Shown in pieces: positions 44,236 to 52,503 of a stretch of 64,000 bases of DNA; positions within the stretch are counted from its first letter, which is position 1, and every line of letters begins with the position of its first letter. The translations under genes were made by a program, and so were the position numbers. The stretch covers positions 62,001-126,000 of the forward strand of contig JAFUNA010000026.1 of NCBI GenBank assembly GCA_017473165.1, read 5' to 3'. The notes beneath the pieces were generated by a model. The model was not told where the DNA came from. It was given only the letters and a program-made list of their open reading frames with translations, and ran no database searches. This DNA is from Clostridia bacterium (GTDB taxonomy: Bacteria; Bacillota; Clostridia; Oscillospirales; Acutalibacteraceae).

Positions 44236-45178
44236 ACCTGTTAATACTATTGAATATAACGAACCCATATTTTTTGCGGTTGATTCCGAAAACGGCGGAA
44301 AAAGGCTTGATAAGCTTCTGTCTGAATTCTTAAGTGATTATTCACGTTCCTTTGTTCAGAATCTGTTTTCCGACGGTCTTGTTGAATGTAACGGAAAGGG
44401 TGTTTCCAAAAGCCATAAGCCCAAATGCGGCGATATAATCAGCTTTACCGTTCCCGAGCCGAAGGAGCTCTCGCTTGCTCCCGAAGACATTCCGCTTGAG
44501 ATAATGTATGAAGATGATGATTTGCTTGTAGTCAATAAGCCCAGAGGCATGGTAGTTCACCCTGCACCTGGTAACTACAGCGGAACACTTGTTAACGCCC
44601 TTCTTCATCATTGTAAGGGCAATCTTTCGGGAATCAACGGAATTATCCGTCCCGGCATAGTTCACCGAATAGATAAGGATACAAGCGGACTTTTGCTTGT
44701 TGCAAAGAATGATGCGGCTCATGTTTCGCTTTCGGAACAGATTGCTGTTCATTCTCTTGACAGGGAATACCGTGCGGTTATTCACGGACATCTTAAAAAT
44801 TCTGAAGGTGTTGTTGATGCACCTATCGGGCGAAGTCCAAATGACCGCAAAAAAATGTGCGTTACAAATCAGAATTCAAAAAATGCGGTGACTCATTATA
44901 CCGTTATTGAGGAATACAGAGACTTTTCTTATATCTCATTAAAGCTTGAAACGGGCAGAACCCATCAGATAAGAGTTCATATGTCTTATCTCGGTCATCC
45001 TGTTGCAGGTGATCCTGTATACGGTCCGAAAAACGGCGTTAATCTCGGCGGACAATGCCTCCATGCAGGCTTGCTCGGATTCATACATCCGTCAACGGGT
45101 GAACACAAAATAATCGAAGCACCGCTTCCCGATTATTTCACGGATTTTCTTGGGAGAGTAAAAAGAAATGGAAGATAA
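44228..45178 (+). CDS. rluD: RluA/RluD family pseudouridine synthase
   Basis: A 316-residue pseudouridine synthase. An N-terminal S4-like RNA-binding domain (about 15-75, GGKRLDKLLSEFLSDYSRS) precedes the catalytic domain with HRIDKDTSGLLLVAKN, in which the Asp attacks uridine. ETGRTHQIRVHMSYLGHPVAGDPVYG is also a family signature, here partly conserved as ETGRTHQIRVHM. In Bacillota the gene after lspA (ylyB) is of this type and its 23S sites are inferred rather than proven. The ATG lies inside lspA, and its 3' end overlaps the next gene by 11 bases. Confidence 0.93.
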   Translation: MIEPVNTIEYNEPIFFAVDSENGGKRLDKLLSEFLSDYSRSFVQNLFSDGLVECNGKGVSKSHKPKCGDIISFTVPEPKELSLAPEDIPLEIMYEDDDLLVVNKPRGMVVHPAPGNYSGTLVNALLHHCKGNLSGINGIIRPGIVHRIDKDTSGLLLVAKNDAAHVSLSEQIAVHSLDREYRAVIHGHLKNSEGVVDAPIGRSPNDRKKMCVTNQNSKNAVTHYTVIEEYRDFSYISLKLETGRTHQIRVHMSYLGHPVAGDPVYGPKNGVNLGGQCLHAGLLGFIHPSTGEHKIIEAPLPDYFTDFLGRVKRNGR

Positions 45179-45998
45179 AAAAACACTTTCAGATTGGCTT
45201 GTTGCCTCTGATATCGACGGAACGCTGAATAATAAGTTCAGAAAATTACCCGAACGAAACGAAAAAGCTATTCAGCACTTTGTTTCCATGGGTGGTCATT
45301 TTACTCTTGCCTCGGGAAGAAATCCGCAATCTATGGAAAAGCATTTCAGACGCTTGCCTATAGCAGACACTCCTGCAGTTGTTATAAACGGTGCGGGACT
45401 GTATGATTTCAAAAAGAACGAAATGATCTATTTCAATGCTATGAGCGATGAGGGAATGAGCCTTGCAACAGAAGCTGCAAAAAAGTTTCCGTTGGTTGAT
45501 GTTATTGTCGTTGCAAAGGATATCATATATATAACGGGAGCTGGCTGGTTCGGTAAGTTGTTTGTTTCGGCCGATAAACTTGATCACCGTCATATAAAGA
45601 ATATTGACGATGTACCAAAAGAAAACTGGGGAAAGGTTATTTTCTCCGGAGATCCGTTCAGCATTTCCAAGGTAAAAAAGCATTTTGAAGAAATGACCAA
45701 TCCCGATTTGACTCTTATGTCCTCATCGGTGTGCAGCTTTGAAATTCTTGCAAGGAATACTCATAAGGGAACTGCGGTAATGAAGCTTGCCGAAATTCTC
45801 GGCATCGACAGTTCTCATACATGTGCAATCGGAGATTATTTCAACGATTTTGATATGCTTAAAACCGTCGGAGTTCCCGCCTGCTGCGGACAGGCTCCGA
45901 AAGAGCTTAAGGAAGTTTCCGAATTTGTTGCGTGCCATTGCAATAACGGTGCGGTAGCGGATTTTCTTGAATACATAGAATCGAAAGCAAATAAATAA
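45168..45998 (+). CDS. Cof-type HAD hydrolase
   Basis: A 276-residue HAD-superfamily phosphatase of the Cof class. The nucleophile motif is VASDIDGTLNN, motif II is LASGRNP, and the C-terminal motif is IGDYFNDFDMLKTVG, with a cap domain in between. Such enzymes hydrolyse sugar phosphates, FMN or pyridoxal phosphate, and the substrate cannot be assigned. The C-terminal half has the typical KGTAVMKLAEILGI segment. The ATG is inside the end of the rluD-like gene, with GGGAG upstream. The next gene starts 29 bases later. Confidence 0.88.
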   Translation: MEDKKTLSDWLVASDIDGTLNNKFRKLPERNEKAIQHFVSMGGHFTLASGRNPQSMEKHFRRLPIADTPAVVINGAGLYDFKKNEMIYFNAMSDEGMSLATEAAKKFPLVDVIVVAKDIIYITGAGWFGKLFVSADKLDHRHIKNIDDVPKENWGKVIFSGDPFSISKVKKHFEEMTNPDLTLMSSSVCSFEILARNTHKGTAVMKLAEILGIDSSHTCAIGDYFNDFDMLKTVGVPACCGQAPKELKEVSEFVACHCNNGAVADFLEYIESKANK

Positions 45999-46027
45999 AC
46001 CTTATTATATTTCAGGAGGTGGCTGCA

Positions 46028-46870
46028 ATGGATGCAGTTATCAGAAAACAGTTAAAAATCAAAGCCTGCAAGGCAAGAATGGGAATTATTGAGGGCGTTT
46101 TCAACGCAAAATCGGGTCATCCCGGCGGATCTCTTTCGTGCGTTGATATCGTAACTTATTTGTATTTTAATCATATGAATATTGACCCCCAGAATCCCAA
46201 AATGGAAGACAGAGACAGATTTGTTCTTTCAAAGGGTCATGCAGCTCCCGCTCTTTACTCCGTTCTTTCGTTAAGAGGCTTTTTCCCCGTTGAACAGATG
46301 AAAACACTCAGAAAGAGCGATTCCATGCTTCAGGGACATCCCAGCATCAAGTACACTCCCGGTGTTGATATGTGCACAGGCTCACTCGGTCAGGGCATTT
46401 CAACAGCCTGCGGCATGGCACTCGGTGCAAAGCTTGACGGCAAGAGCAACAGAGTTTATACAATTCTCGGTGACGGCGAAATTCAGGAAGGTCAAGTCTG
46501 GGAAGCAGCAATGTTTGCATCCGCAAAAGGCCTTGACAACCTTGTAGCCGTTGTTGACAATAACGGTCTTCAGATTGACGGCAAGATTTCAGAGGTTAAC
46601 TCACCTTATCCTATTGCAGAAAAATTCAAGTCATTTGGCTGGAATGTTATTGAGATTGATGCACACAGCTTTGATGAAATTGATGCGGCATTCAATGCAG
46701 CAGCCGAATTCAAAGGCAAGCCTTCCGCAATCATTGCCAACAGCGTTAAGGGCAAAGGCGTTTCGTTCATGGAAGATCAGGTTTCATGGCACGGCACCGC
46801 TCCCAATGCCGAGCAGTATGAACAGGCAATGAGCGAGCTTACACAGGCTCTTGCCGAGCTTGAAGCATAA
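46028..46870 (+). CDS. Transketolase, N-terminal (TPP-binding) subunit
   Basis: A 280-residue half-transketolase. It carries the AKSGHPGGSLSCVDI segment, a SKGHAAPALYSVL motif and the thiamine-diphosphate site GDGEIQEGQVWEA followed by VVDNNGLQIDG. In many anaerobes transketolase is split into two adjacent genes, and this is the first half. It interconverts pentose and hexose phosphates in the non-oxidative pentose phosphate pathway. The ATG at 46028 is chosen because AGGAGGT (46014-46020) is seven bases upstream. The thiamine kinase needed to make the cofactor is encoded at 63 kb. Confidence 0.94.
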   Translation: MDAVIRKQLKIKACKARMGIIEGVFNAKSGHPGGSLSCVDIVTYLYFNHMNIDPQNPKMEDRDRFVLSKGHAAPALYSVLSLRGFFPVEQMKTLRKSDSMLQGHPSIKYTPGVDMCTGSLGQGISTACGMALGAKLDGKSNRVYTILGDGEIQEGQVWEAAMFASAKGLDNLVAVVDNNGLQIDGKISEVNSPYPIAEKFKSFGWNVIEIDAHSFDEIDAAFNAAAEFKGKPSAIIANSVKGKGVSFMEDQVSWHGTAPNAEQYEQAMSELTQALAELEA

Positions 46871-46889
46871 GAAAGGAACGGTGAATAAA

Positions 46890-47837
46890 ATGGCTGATAT
46901 TATCAAAACCGCAACCCGTGACGCATACGGTAAAGCTCTTGTTGAGCTTGGAAATATAAATGATAAGGTAGTTGTTCTTGATGCAGACCTTGCAGCGGCA
47001 ACAAAAACAGGTATGTTCAAGAAAGCTCACCCCGAAAAGTTTTTTGACTGCGGTATTGCAGAAAGCAATATGATGGGCGTTGCTGCAGGTCTTGCAACCT
47101 CTGGTTACACCGTTTTTGCAAGCACATTCGCAATGTTCGCTGCAGGCAGAGCATATGAGCAGGTCAGAAACTCAATTGCATATCCTCATCTTAACGTAAA
47201 AATCGGTGCAACTCACGCAGGTATTTCCGTTGGTGAAGACGGTGCAAGCCATCAGTGCTGCGAAGACATCGCTCTTATGAGAGCGATTCCCGGCATGACA
47301 ATTATCAATCCTGCCGATGATATCGAAGCAAGAGCTGCTGTTCTTGCTGCTGCAGAGTATGAAGGCCCTGTTTATATGAGATTCGGACGCCTTGCAATCC
47401 CCAGAATTTTTGACGAAGATTATAAATTCGAGTGGGGTAAGGCTGTTGTTCTCAATGAAGGTACAGATGTAACAATCTGTGCAACAGGTCTTATGGTTAA
47501 CGAAGCAATTGAGGCAAAGAAAATCCTTGCAGAACAGGGTATAAGTGCCGAAATTATCAATATCCACACAATAAAACCTCTTGATACGGAAACTATTCTT
47601 GCTTCTGCCGCAAAGACAGGTGCAATTGTTACGGCTGAAGAACACAGCATTATCGGCGGTCTCGGAAGTGCTGTTGCAGAGGCAGTTTGCGAAGGCGGAA
47701 AGCCTGTTCCCGTTGTAAGACTCGGCGTAAACGATGTTTTCGGAAAATCGGGTCCTGCAGTTGAGCTTCTTCATATTTACGGTCTTGATGCACAGAATAT
47801 TGTTGAAAAGGCAAAGCAGGCTATTTCAATGAAATAA
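46890..47837 (+). CDS. Transketolase, C-terminal subunit
   Basis: A 315-residue second half of transketolase. It has the pyrimidine-binding domain (DADLAAATKTGMFKKAHP, DCGIAESNMMGVAAGLA, and the Glu that activates TPP in the same region) and a C-terminal domain that ends KAKQAISMK. ATHAGISVGEDGASHQ is typical of the family. The ATG at 46890 has GAAAGGA upstream; the in-frame start 13 codons earlier overlaps the N-terminal gene without a ribosome site. The two halves make one active heterotetramer. Confidence 0.94.
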   Translation: MADIIKTATRDAYGKALVELGNINDKVVVLDADLAAATKTGMFKKAHPEKFFDCGIAESNMMGVAAGLATSGYTVFASTFAMFAAGRAYEQVRNSIAYPHLNVKIGATHAGISVGEDGASHQCCEDIALMRAIPGMTIINPADDIEARAAVLAAAEYEGPVYMRFGRLAIPRIFDEDYKFEWGKAVVLNEGTDVTICATGLMVNEAIEAKKILAEQGISAEIINIHTIKPLDTETILASAAKTGAIVTAEEHSIIGGLGSAVAEAVCEGGKPVPVVRLGVNDVFGKSGPAVELLHIYGLDAQNIVEKAKQAISMK

Positions 47838-47843
47838 TTTTTG

Positions 47844-47878
47844 CAGGCGGCTGCTCATTTTCGGGCAACCGCCTGTTT
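47844..47878 (+). terminator. Hairpin after the transketolase genes, possible terminator
   Basis: A 13-position stem with one mismatch (CAGGCGGCTGCTC / GGGCAACCGCCTG, loop 47857-47862) follows the stop by a few bases. Only three T come after it, so termination would be weak. It lies just before the next ribosome site. Confidence 0.45.
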
Positions 47879-47894
47879 GGAACAGGGTGTTAAT

Positions 47895-49742
47895 TTGGAT
47901 AAAACGGGTGAAAAGAGAATAAATCCGAGAGTCAGAACCGTAATTGTAATGATTGTGGTTTTGATTATTTTTGCTGCGGGATTTATTGTTGCTAATCTGG
48001 TTTTTGATAAGTTTGAACCGCAGAACAGAAGTGTTATTGTATATAAGACGGGGAATGAAACCGTTGTCAGAATTAACGGTTTTGAAAAAAATCTCGGTGC
48101 AATCAATACAGCCGAGATAAAAGCCGATTCAAAATCCGGAAGGATTTTTTATACAGTACCGTCATCATATTCAGACGGATTGTTTGATTTATATTATGTT
48201 GAAAAACACAGAAGCGAAATCAAAGCCCCTAAAATTATCGATTACGGAATTGAAGGAAGCTTTGATGTTGTTTCGGGAAAAATTTATTATTTAAAAAAGA
48301 ATGAAAATCAGGGTGCGTTTGACGGCTGTATCTGTGATCCTGATAAGAATAAGATAGAAACTTTTTCGGGAAACGTTAACAGCATATATGCTCTCGATGA
48401 TTCCGATAAAATATTTTTCACAAAGCTTCATGGCGAAAATCTTGTGCTTTACAGTTATTCTGAAGGTACTCCTTCAGAAATGTGCAGAGATATCAAAACA
48501 GTTGTTGCATATAAAAACACCGAAAGACCGCATATACTTTATGAAAAGAAATCAACCGTTAACACGGGTATGTCGGAGCTTTATATTGCATACACCGATA
48601 CAGAGCCCGAGCTGATTTGTGACAACACCTATTCGGTTATGTATGACCATTATAAGCCCGGCGGAAATCTTTATTATTTCACAACAGGCGAAGAAAGCAT
48701 ATCGTGGAGCTATGTTATCGCCGACCAACATTCCGAAAGCGATAAAACGGTAACCAAACCCAGCAGGCTCGAGTATTTTGATATTTTCGGAATATCCGAA
48801 GAATATAACAATGCTCTGACCGAATATCATAACAAGCTTTTGAGGGATGAAATTCGTGAAGCGTTGAATCAGACAATGGAAGAAGGCGGCTTTGTTGCTC
48901 CGATTTTCAATGCCTTTGCTTATAATTCAGAAGGAATATTCAAAATCACCGAGGATATCGACCCTGCAAGCGTTTACACCGTTTCGGCATACGGGAAACC
49001 GAAAATGATTTATGAAAGTATGCAGGTTGTTGAGTCGGATGTTGACCTGACAACTCTTGTTGAATATTCAAGAAGAAACAATATTGATACAGTTATCGAC
49101 TACGCAAAATCAATCGTAAATGACAGCATAAAATCAAACGGAATGGCGTATTCCGCTTACGGTGAAAACGGTGCGGTCACTTCCGCACTTGACGGATATG
49201 ACAAATCAAGAACTCTTTTTTCTTTTTCCGATGACGGAAATACAATTTACGCTTTTGTTCGCAGTGCTATGGGTGAAACTCTTGACCTTTGCTCAAATTC
49301 CCTTGACTCAAATCTTATGCCGTCTGCCGTAAAGAGCGTTGACACGGGAATAACAAGCTACAGATTTGTTGAGGAATCGGTTGTTTATCTTAAATCCGAT
49401 GTCGGAAAGGATACGGGCGATGTTTTTGCATATGACGGAACAGAAAAAACAAAGGTTTCCAATGCGGTCAACGCATTCACTGTTGAAAATTCGGAGGATG
49501 TAATAGTTCTTAAGCAGCATAGCGACAAAAACTCTCAACCGACTGCTGACTATTATTTTTGCTCTGAATCAGGCGAAAAGCTGATAGGAAACGATGTTAT
49601 AGTTTCAAGCTTTATTTATAACGACAAAGGTCATACCGCTTATATTTCGGAAACTGATGAAAAGTCAACCCTCTGTGTATACGGCAGCGGAAAATCAACC
49701 TCTGTTGATGAGGGTGTTACGGAAATATTATTATTTGAATAA
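47895..49742 (+). CDS. Membrane-anchored extracellular protein, propeller-like (hypothetical)
   Basis: A 615-residue protein with a short basic N-terminus, one membrane helix (about 15-35) and a large outer part rich in beta strands and aromatic residues. Repeating YYxK/Y-type strands such as IYYLKKNEN, NLYYFTTGEE and IFYTVPSSYS resemble WD40 or TolB-like propeller blades of sensor lipoproteins. I do not recognise a family. The start is probably TTG 47895 with GGGTG upstream; the earlier in-frame codons fall within the hairpin. The next gene encodes a coiled-coil protein after 18 bases. A sensory or scaffold role is only a guess. Confidence 0.55.
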   Translation: MDKTGEKRINPRVRTVIVMIVVLIIFAAGFIVANLVFDKFEPQNRSVIVYKTGNETVVRINGFEKNLGAINTAEIKADSKSGRIFYTVPSSYSDGLFDLYYVEKHRSEIKAPKIIDYGIEGSFDVVSGKIYYLKKNENQGAFDGCICDPDKNKIETFSGNVNSIYALDDSDKIFFTKLHGENLVLYSYSEGTPSEMCRDIKTVVAYKNTERPHILYEKKSTVNTGMSELYIAYTDTEPELICDNTYSVMYDHYKPGGNLYYFTTGEESISWSYVIADQHSESDKTVTKPSRLEYFDIFGISEEYNNALTEYHNKLLRDEIREALNQTMEEGGFVAPIFNAFAYNSEGIFKITEDIDPASVYTVSAYGKPKMIYESMQVVESDVDLTTLVEYSRRNNIDTVIDYAKSIVNDSIKSNGMAYSAYGENGAVTSALDGYDKSRTLFSFSDDGNTIYAFVRSAMGETLDLCSNSLDSNLMPSAVKSVDTGITSYRFVEESVVYLKSDVGKDTGDVFAYDGTEKTKVSNAVNAFTVENSEDVIVLKQHSDKNSQPTADYYFCSESGEKLIGNDVIVSSFIYNDKGHTAYISETDEKSTLCVYGSGKSTSVDEGVTEILLFE

Positions 49743-49760
49743 TTTGAAAGGGTGTAGAAT

Positions 49761-50450
49761 ATGGGTTCAGAACAGGTATTAAAAAAATCACTTTTGGGCG
49801 GCTTCAAAAAAGAGGGAGTTCTCAATTATATTGAGCAGCTGCAGTCTGAAATTCTTACCTTGAAGAAAGAGGTCAATGAGAATTCAGACTGTAAAAATAA
49901 GCTTGAAAGCATTCTTGAAGAAAGGGATAATACCGACAACGGTTTGGCTGCTTTAAAAGAAGAAAACGAACAGCTTAAGGCGCTAATTGAAGCTCTTAAT
50001 GAAGAAAAAGCCATGCTTTCAGCCGAAAATGAAGAGCTTAAAAAAGAGCTTGAAAAATCTGGAGCAGTTGTTTCAGAATTTGAAGCCAAACAGGCCAAAT
50101 GGGAAGAAAAAATTGCTGTTATTGAAGAAAAATTTGCAGAAATTGAGTCAAGCTATTCAAGAATGGGCGAAAATGATAACAGAGTTAACGGAATGCTTAA
50201 TGATGCAAAGGTATATTCCGATAAAATTATCGCCGATGCAAAGGCATCCGCTTCAGACATTTCGGCAAAAACCGCTGCGGCTGTTGAAAACGCAAAGGCA
50301 GAAATTATCTCCGCAAATGACAGAATACAGACTGCCTGTGTTAATTTTACAAGCTCTGCGGAGTCATTGAAAACCGGAACTGAAAATCTTCTTAAAATTC
50401 TTTCAGATATCTCTGAAAATATGAACAAAAGCGTTTCAGAGGAAGAATAA
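49761..50450 (+). CDS. Coiled-coil protein, DivIVA-like architecture
   Basis: A 229-residue protein. It begins MGSEQVLKKSLLGGFKKEGV, resembling the short N-terminal motif of DivIVA/GpsB-like proteins (GFKKEGVLNYIEQLQ). Three-quarters of the rest is a predicted coiled coil of Glu/Lys/Leu heptads, and an Ala-rich segment AKVYSDKIIADAKASASDI resembles DivIVA tails. It may attach to poles or septa, but without a clear DivIVA domain this is a suggestion. AAAGGGTG precedes the ATG. It is followed one base later by the fumarase beta gene, so the two are co-translated. Confidence 0.55.
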   Translation: MGSEQVLKKSLLGGFKKEGVLNYIEQLQSEILTLKKEVNENSDCKNKLESILEERDNTDNGLAALKEENEQLKALIEALNEEKAMLSAENEELKKELEKSGAVVSEFEAKQAKWEEKIAVIEEKFAEIESSYSRMGENDNRVNGMLNDAKVYSDKIIADAKASASDISAKTAAAVENAKAEIISANDRIQTACVNFTSSAESLKTGTENLLKILSDISENMNKSVSEEE

Positions 50451-50451
50451 A

Positions 50452-50979
50452 ATGGCTGAATATAACATAAATATTAGTGAGCTGAAAAAGATTTCACCTG
50501 TTATGAATGCGGGTGACAGAGTTTTGCTCAACGGAATTGTTTATACCTCCCGTGATGCTGCACATAAAAGAATATTTGAATTGCTTGACAAAGGTGAAGA
50601 ACTTCCGTTTCCGCTTGAAGGTGCCTGTATCTATTTTGCAGGTCCCACGCCGACTCCCGAGGGAATGGTAATCGGCAGCTGCGGACCGACAACATCGGGC
50701 AGAATGGATGTCTATTCGCCGAGGCTTCTTGATTTGGGTCTTGTGGCAATGATAGGCAAGGGTGAACGTAATGCCGATGTCTGCGAAGCGATTGTCAGAA
50801 ACGGAGCGGTTTATTTCTGTGCAGTCGGCGGTGCAGGTGCACTATGTGCAAAGCAGATTAAGTCTTGCGAGGAAATTGCATTTCATGATTTGGGATGCGA
50901 GAGTGTCAAAAAGCTCTTGCTTGAAGATTTTCCCGTAATTGTTGCAATTGATTCAAAAGGCGGAAATTTATTTAAATAA
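50452..50979 (+). CDS. Fe-S type fumarate hydratase/tartrate dehydratase, beta subunit
   Basis: A 175-residue beta (C-terminal) subunit of a class I fumarase or L-tartrate dehydratase. The swivelling domain motif YFAGPTPTPEGMVIGSCGPT and the TSGRMD segment are characteristic. The alpha subunit, which carries the cysteines for the [4Fe-4S] cluster, would normally be next to it; no such gene is adjacent in this window. The ATG is one base after the coiled-coil gene, with GAGGAAG in that gene's end. Without a partner it cannot work alone, so an alpha gene elsewhere is expected. Confidence 0.88.
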   Translation: MAEYNINISELKKISPVMNAGDRVLLNGIVYTSRDAAHKRIFELLDKGEELPFPLEGACIYFAGPTPTPEGMVIGSCGPTTSGRMDVYSPRLLDLGLVAMIGKGERNADVCEAIVRNGAVYFCAVGGAGALCAKQIKSCEEIAFHDLGCESVKKLLLEDFPVIVAIDSKGGNLFK

Positions 50980-50987
50980 CGGACTGA

Positions 50988-51020
50988 AAAAACGCTTTCT
51001 TCGGAGAGCGTTTTTCTTTT
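50988..51020 (+). terminator. Intrinsic terminator after the fumarase beta gene
   Basis: A 12-bp stem (50988-50999 with 51004-51015) closed by a UUCG tetraloop and ending in CTTTT. One wobble pair. Confidence 0.9.
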
Positions 51021-51030
51021 ATGGTGATTT

Positions 51031-52035
51031 ATGACTTTGACCGTTTTTTACACAGTTATTATTGTTCTTGCCGTTGCGTTTGTTAACGGTTGGACAGATG
51101 CCCCGAACGCAATTGCATCAAGCGTTTCAACAAGAACCATAAGTATGAAAAAAGCGGTGCTGCTTGCCTCTTTTTCCGATTTTCTCGGAGCCGTAATTAT
51201 CGGTACGGTTAACTCAAATGTAACCGAAACTCTGATAAACATTGCAGATTTCGGAACAGAGGAGAAAACAGCCTTGCTTTCTGTTTCGGCAGCTATGACT
51301 TCGGTTGTCTTGTGGGCGGTTTTTGCATGGTATTTCGGTATTCCCACAAGCGAAAGTCACGCTTTGATAGCGGGATTATCGGGTGCTTCCGTAGCGGTTA
51401 ACAACGGCTTTGAAGGCATAAAAGCCGATGAATGTTGCAAGGTTTTTTACGGACTCATTGTTTCTGTTTTGGTCGGTTTTTTTCTTGGATATGCTTTATC
51501 AAAAATTACAGTTCGGCTTTTTAAAAATAAAGATAGGAAAAAAGCTGATAAATTCTTTTCTAAATCCCAGGTTGCTTCAAGTGTTTTTATGTCATTTATG
51601 CACGGTGCACAGGATGCTCAGAAATTTGTCGGAGTATTGCTTCTTATTGCCAAAACTTCCCTCAATTATGAAAACAAAAAAACGCATTTACCGCTTCTTG
51701 TTCTTTGTTCAGCGGTTATTGCTGCCGGCACGGCAACGGGAGGGGAAAGAATAATAAAATCCGTCGGAATGGATATGTTGAAGCTTCGAAAAGATCAAGG
51801 CTTTTCCGCAGATTTATCGGGTGCAATCTGCCTGCTTGTTTCAACTTTATCGGGTTTTCCTGTCAGCACAACCCATACCAAAACATCCGCAGTTATGGGC
51901 ACAGGCGTTGCAAAAAGCATAAAATCCGTCAACTGGAAGGTTGCAGGTGAAATGATTGCGGCATGGCTGCTCACTTTTCCGGGCTGCGGTCTTCTTGGAT
52001 GGGTATTATGCAGAGTATTTCTTAAAGTGTTTTGA
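51031..52035 (+). CDS. pit: Inorganic phosphate transporter, PiT family
   Basis: A 334-residue permease with about ten membrane segments. The PiT signature appears twice: NGWTDAPNAIASSVSTR near the N-terminus and FMHGAQDAQKFVGVLL around residue 190. GFPVSTTHTKTSAVMGTG near 275 is also typical. These symporters use proton or sodium gradients to move phosphate or metal phosphate. The ATG at 51031 has GGTGA upstream. The next gene looks like a short member of the PhoU-like accessory family that usually accompanies PiT. Confidence 0.93.
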   Translation: MTLTVFYTVIIVLAVAFVNGWTDAPNAIASSVSTRTISMKKAVLLASFSDFLGAVIIGTVNSNVTETLINIADFGTEEKTALLSVSAAMTSVVLWAVFAWYFGIPTSESHALIAGLSGASVAVNNGFEGIKADECCKVFYGLIVSVLVGFFLGYALSKITVRLFKNKDRKKADKFFSKSQVASSVFMSFMHGAQDAQKFVGVLLLIAKTSLNYENKKTHLPLLVLCSAVIAAGTATGGERIIKSVGMDMLKLRKDQGFSADLSGAICLLVSTLSGFPVSTTHTKTSAVMGTGVAKSIKSVNWKVAGEMIAAWLLTFPGCGLLGWVLCRVFLKVF

Positions 52036-52044
52036 GGTGATTGA

Positions 52045-52503
52045 TTGAAAAGAAATAATGACTATCTTGAAATTCTTTTAAAGCAATGTGATGAAATAAA
52101 AGAAATTTTAAATTCAGGCAAGAAAGCTTCATGTGCAAGTGTTTGTTACGGAGAAATTTGCCAAAGGCTGACAAAAGATTTTCTTCCGCCTGTTGAAAGA
52201 GAAGACATAGCTTCAATTTCATATGCTTTGCTTGAAACCTGCAGACGGTGCAGCGAATATGCTTCAACAAATAACAAAAAAAATGAAAACATTTTATATC
52301 AGATTAATCAATTGCATTGTTTAACAAAATGTGTTCTTGAAAAAAAGAAAACCTGCGAAGATGAAATTCGCAGGTTTGTGAGTGTTAATTTTAAGTGCGG
52401 AAACGAGTTTGAACGCATTGATAATAAAGCAGGTGTAATGCTCAATAATTCGTTAAGGGATTATATCCTTGCAATTCAGACTGCTTTTTTTAAGAATTTG
52501 TGA
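52045..52503 (+). CDS. Short DUF47/PhoU-like protein, probable Pit accessory
   Basis: A 152-residue helical protein, TTG start with GAGGTGATTGA upstream, nine bases after the PiT stop. The segment DFLPPVEREDIASISYAL resembles the DUF47 core (pattern FxxPxxREDIxxLxxxLD), a PhoU-like family encoded beside PiT transporters. It is about 50 residues shorter than typical members and contains eight cysteines, which is unusual. Its 3' end overlaps the converging SulP-like gene by 28 bases. The relationship is suggested mainly by the motif and the neighbour; it could be a divergent or shortened copy. Confidence 0.5.
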   Translation: MKRNNDYLEILLKQCDEIKEILNSGKKASCASVCYGEICQRLTKDFLPPVEREDIASISYALLETCRRCSEYASTNNKKNENILYQINQLHCLTKCVLEKKKTCEDEIRRFVSVNFKCGNEFERIDNKAGVMLNNSLRDYILAIQTAFFKNL

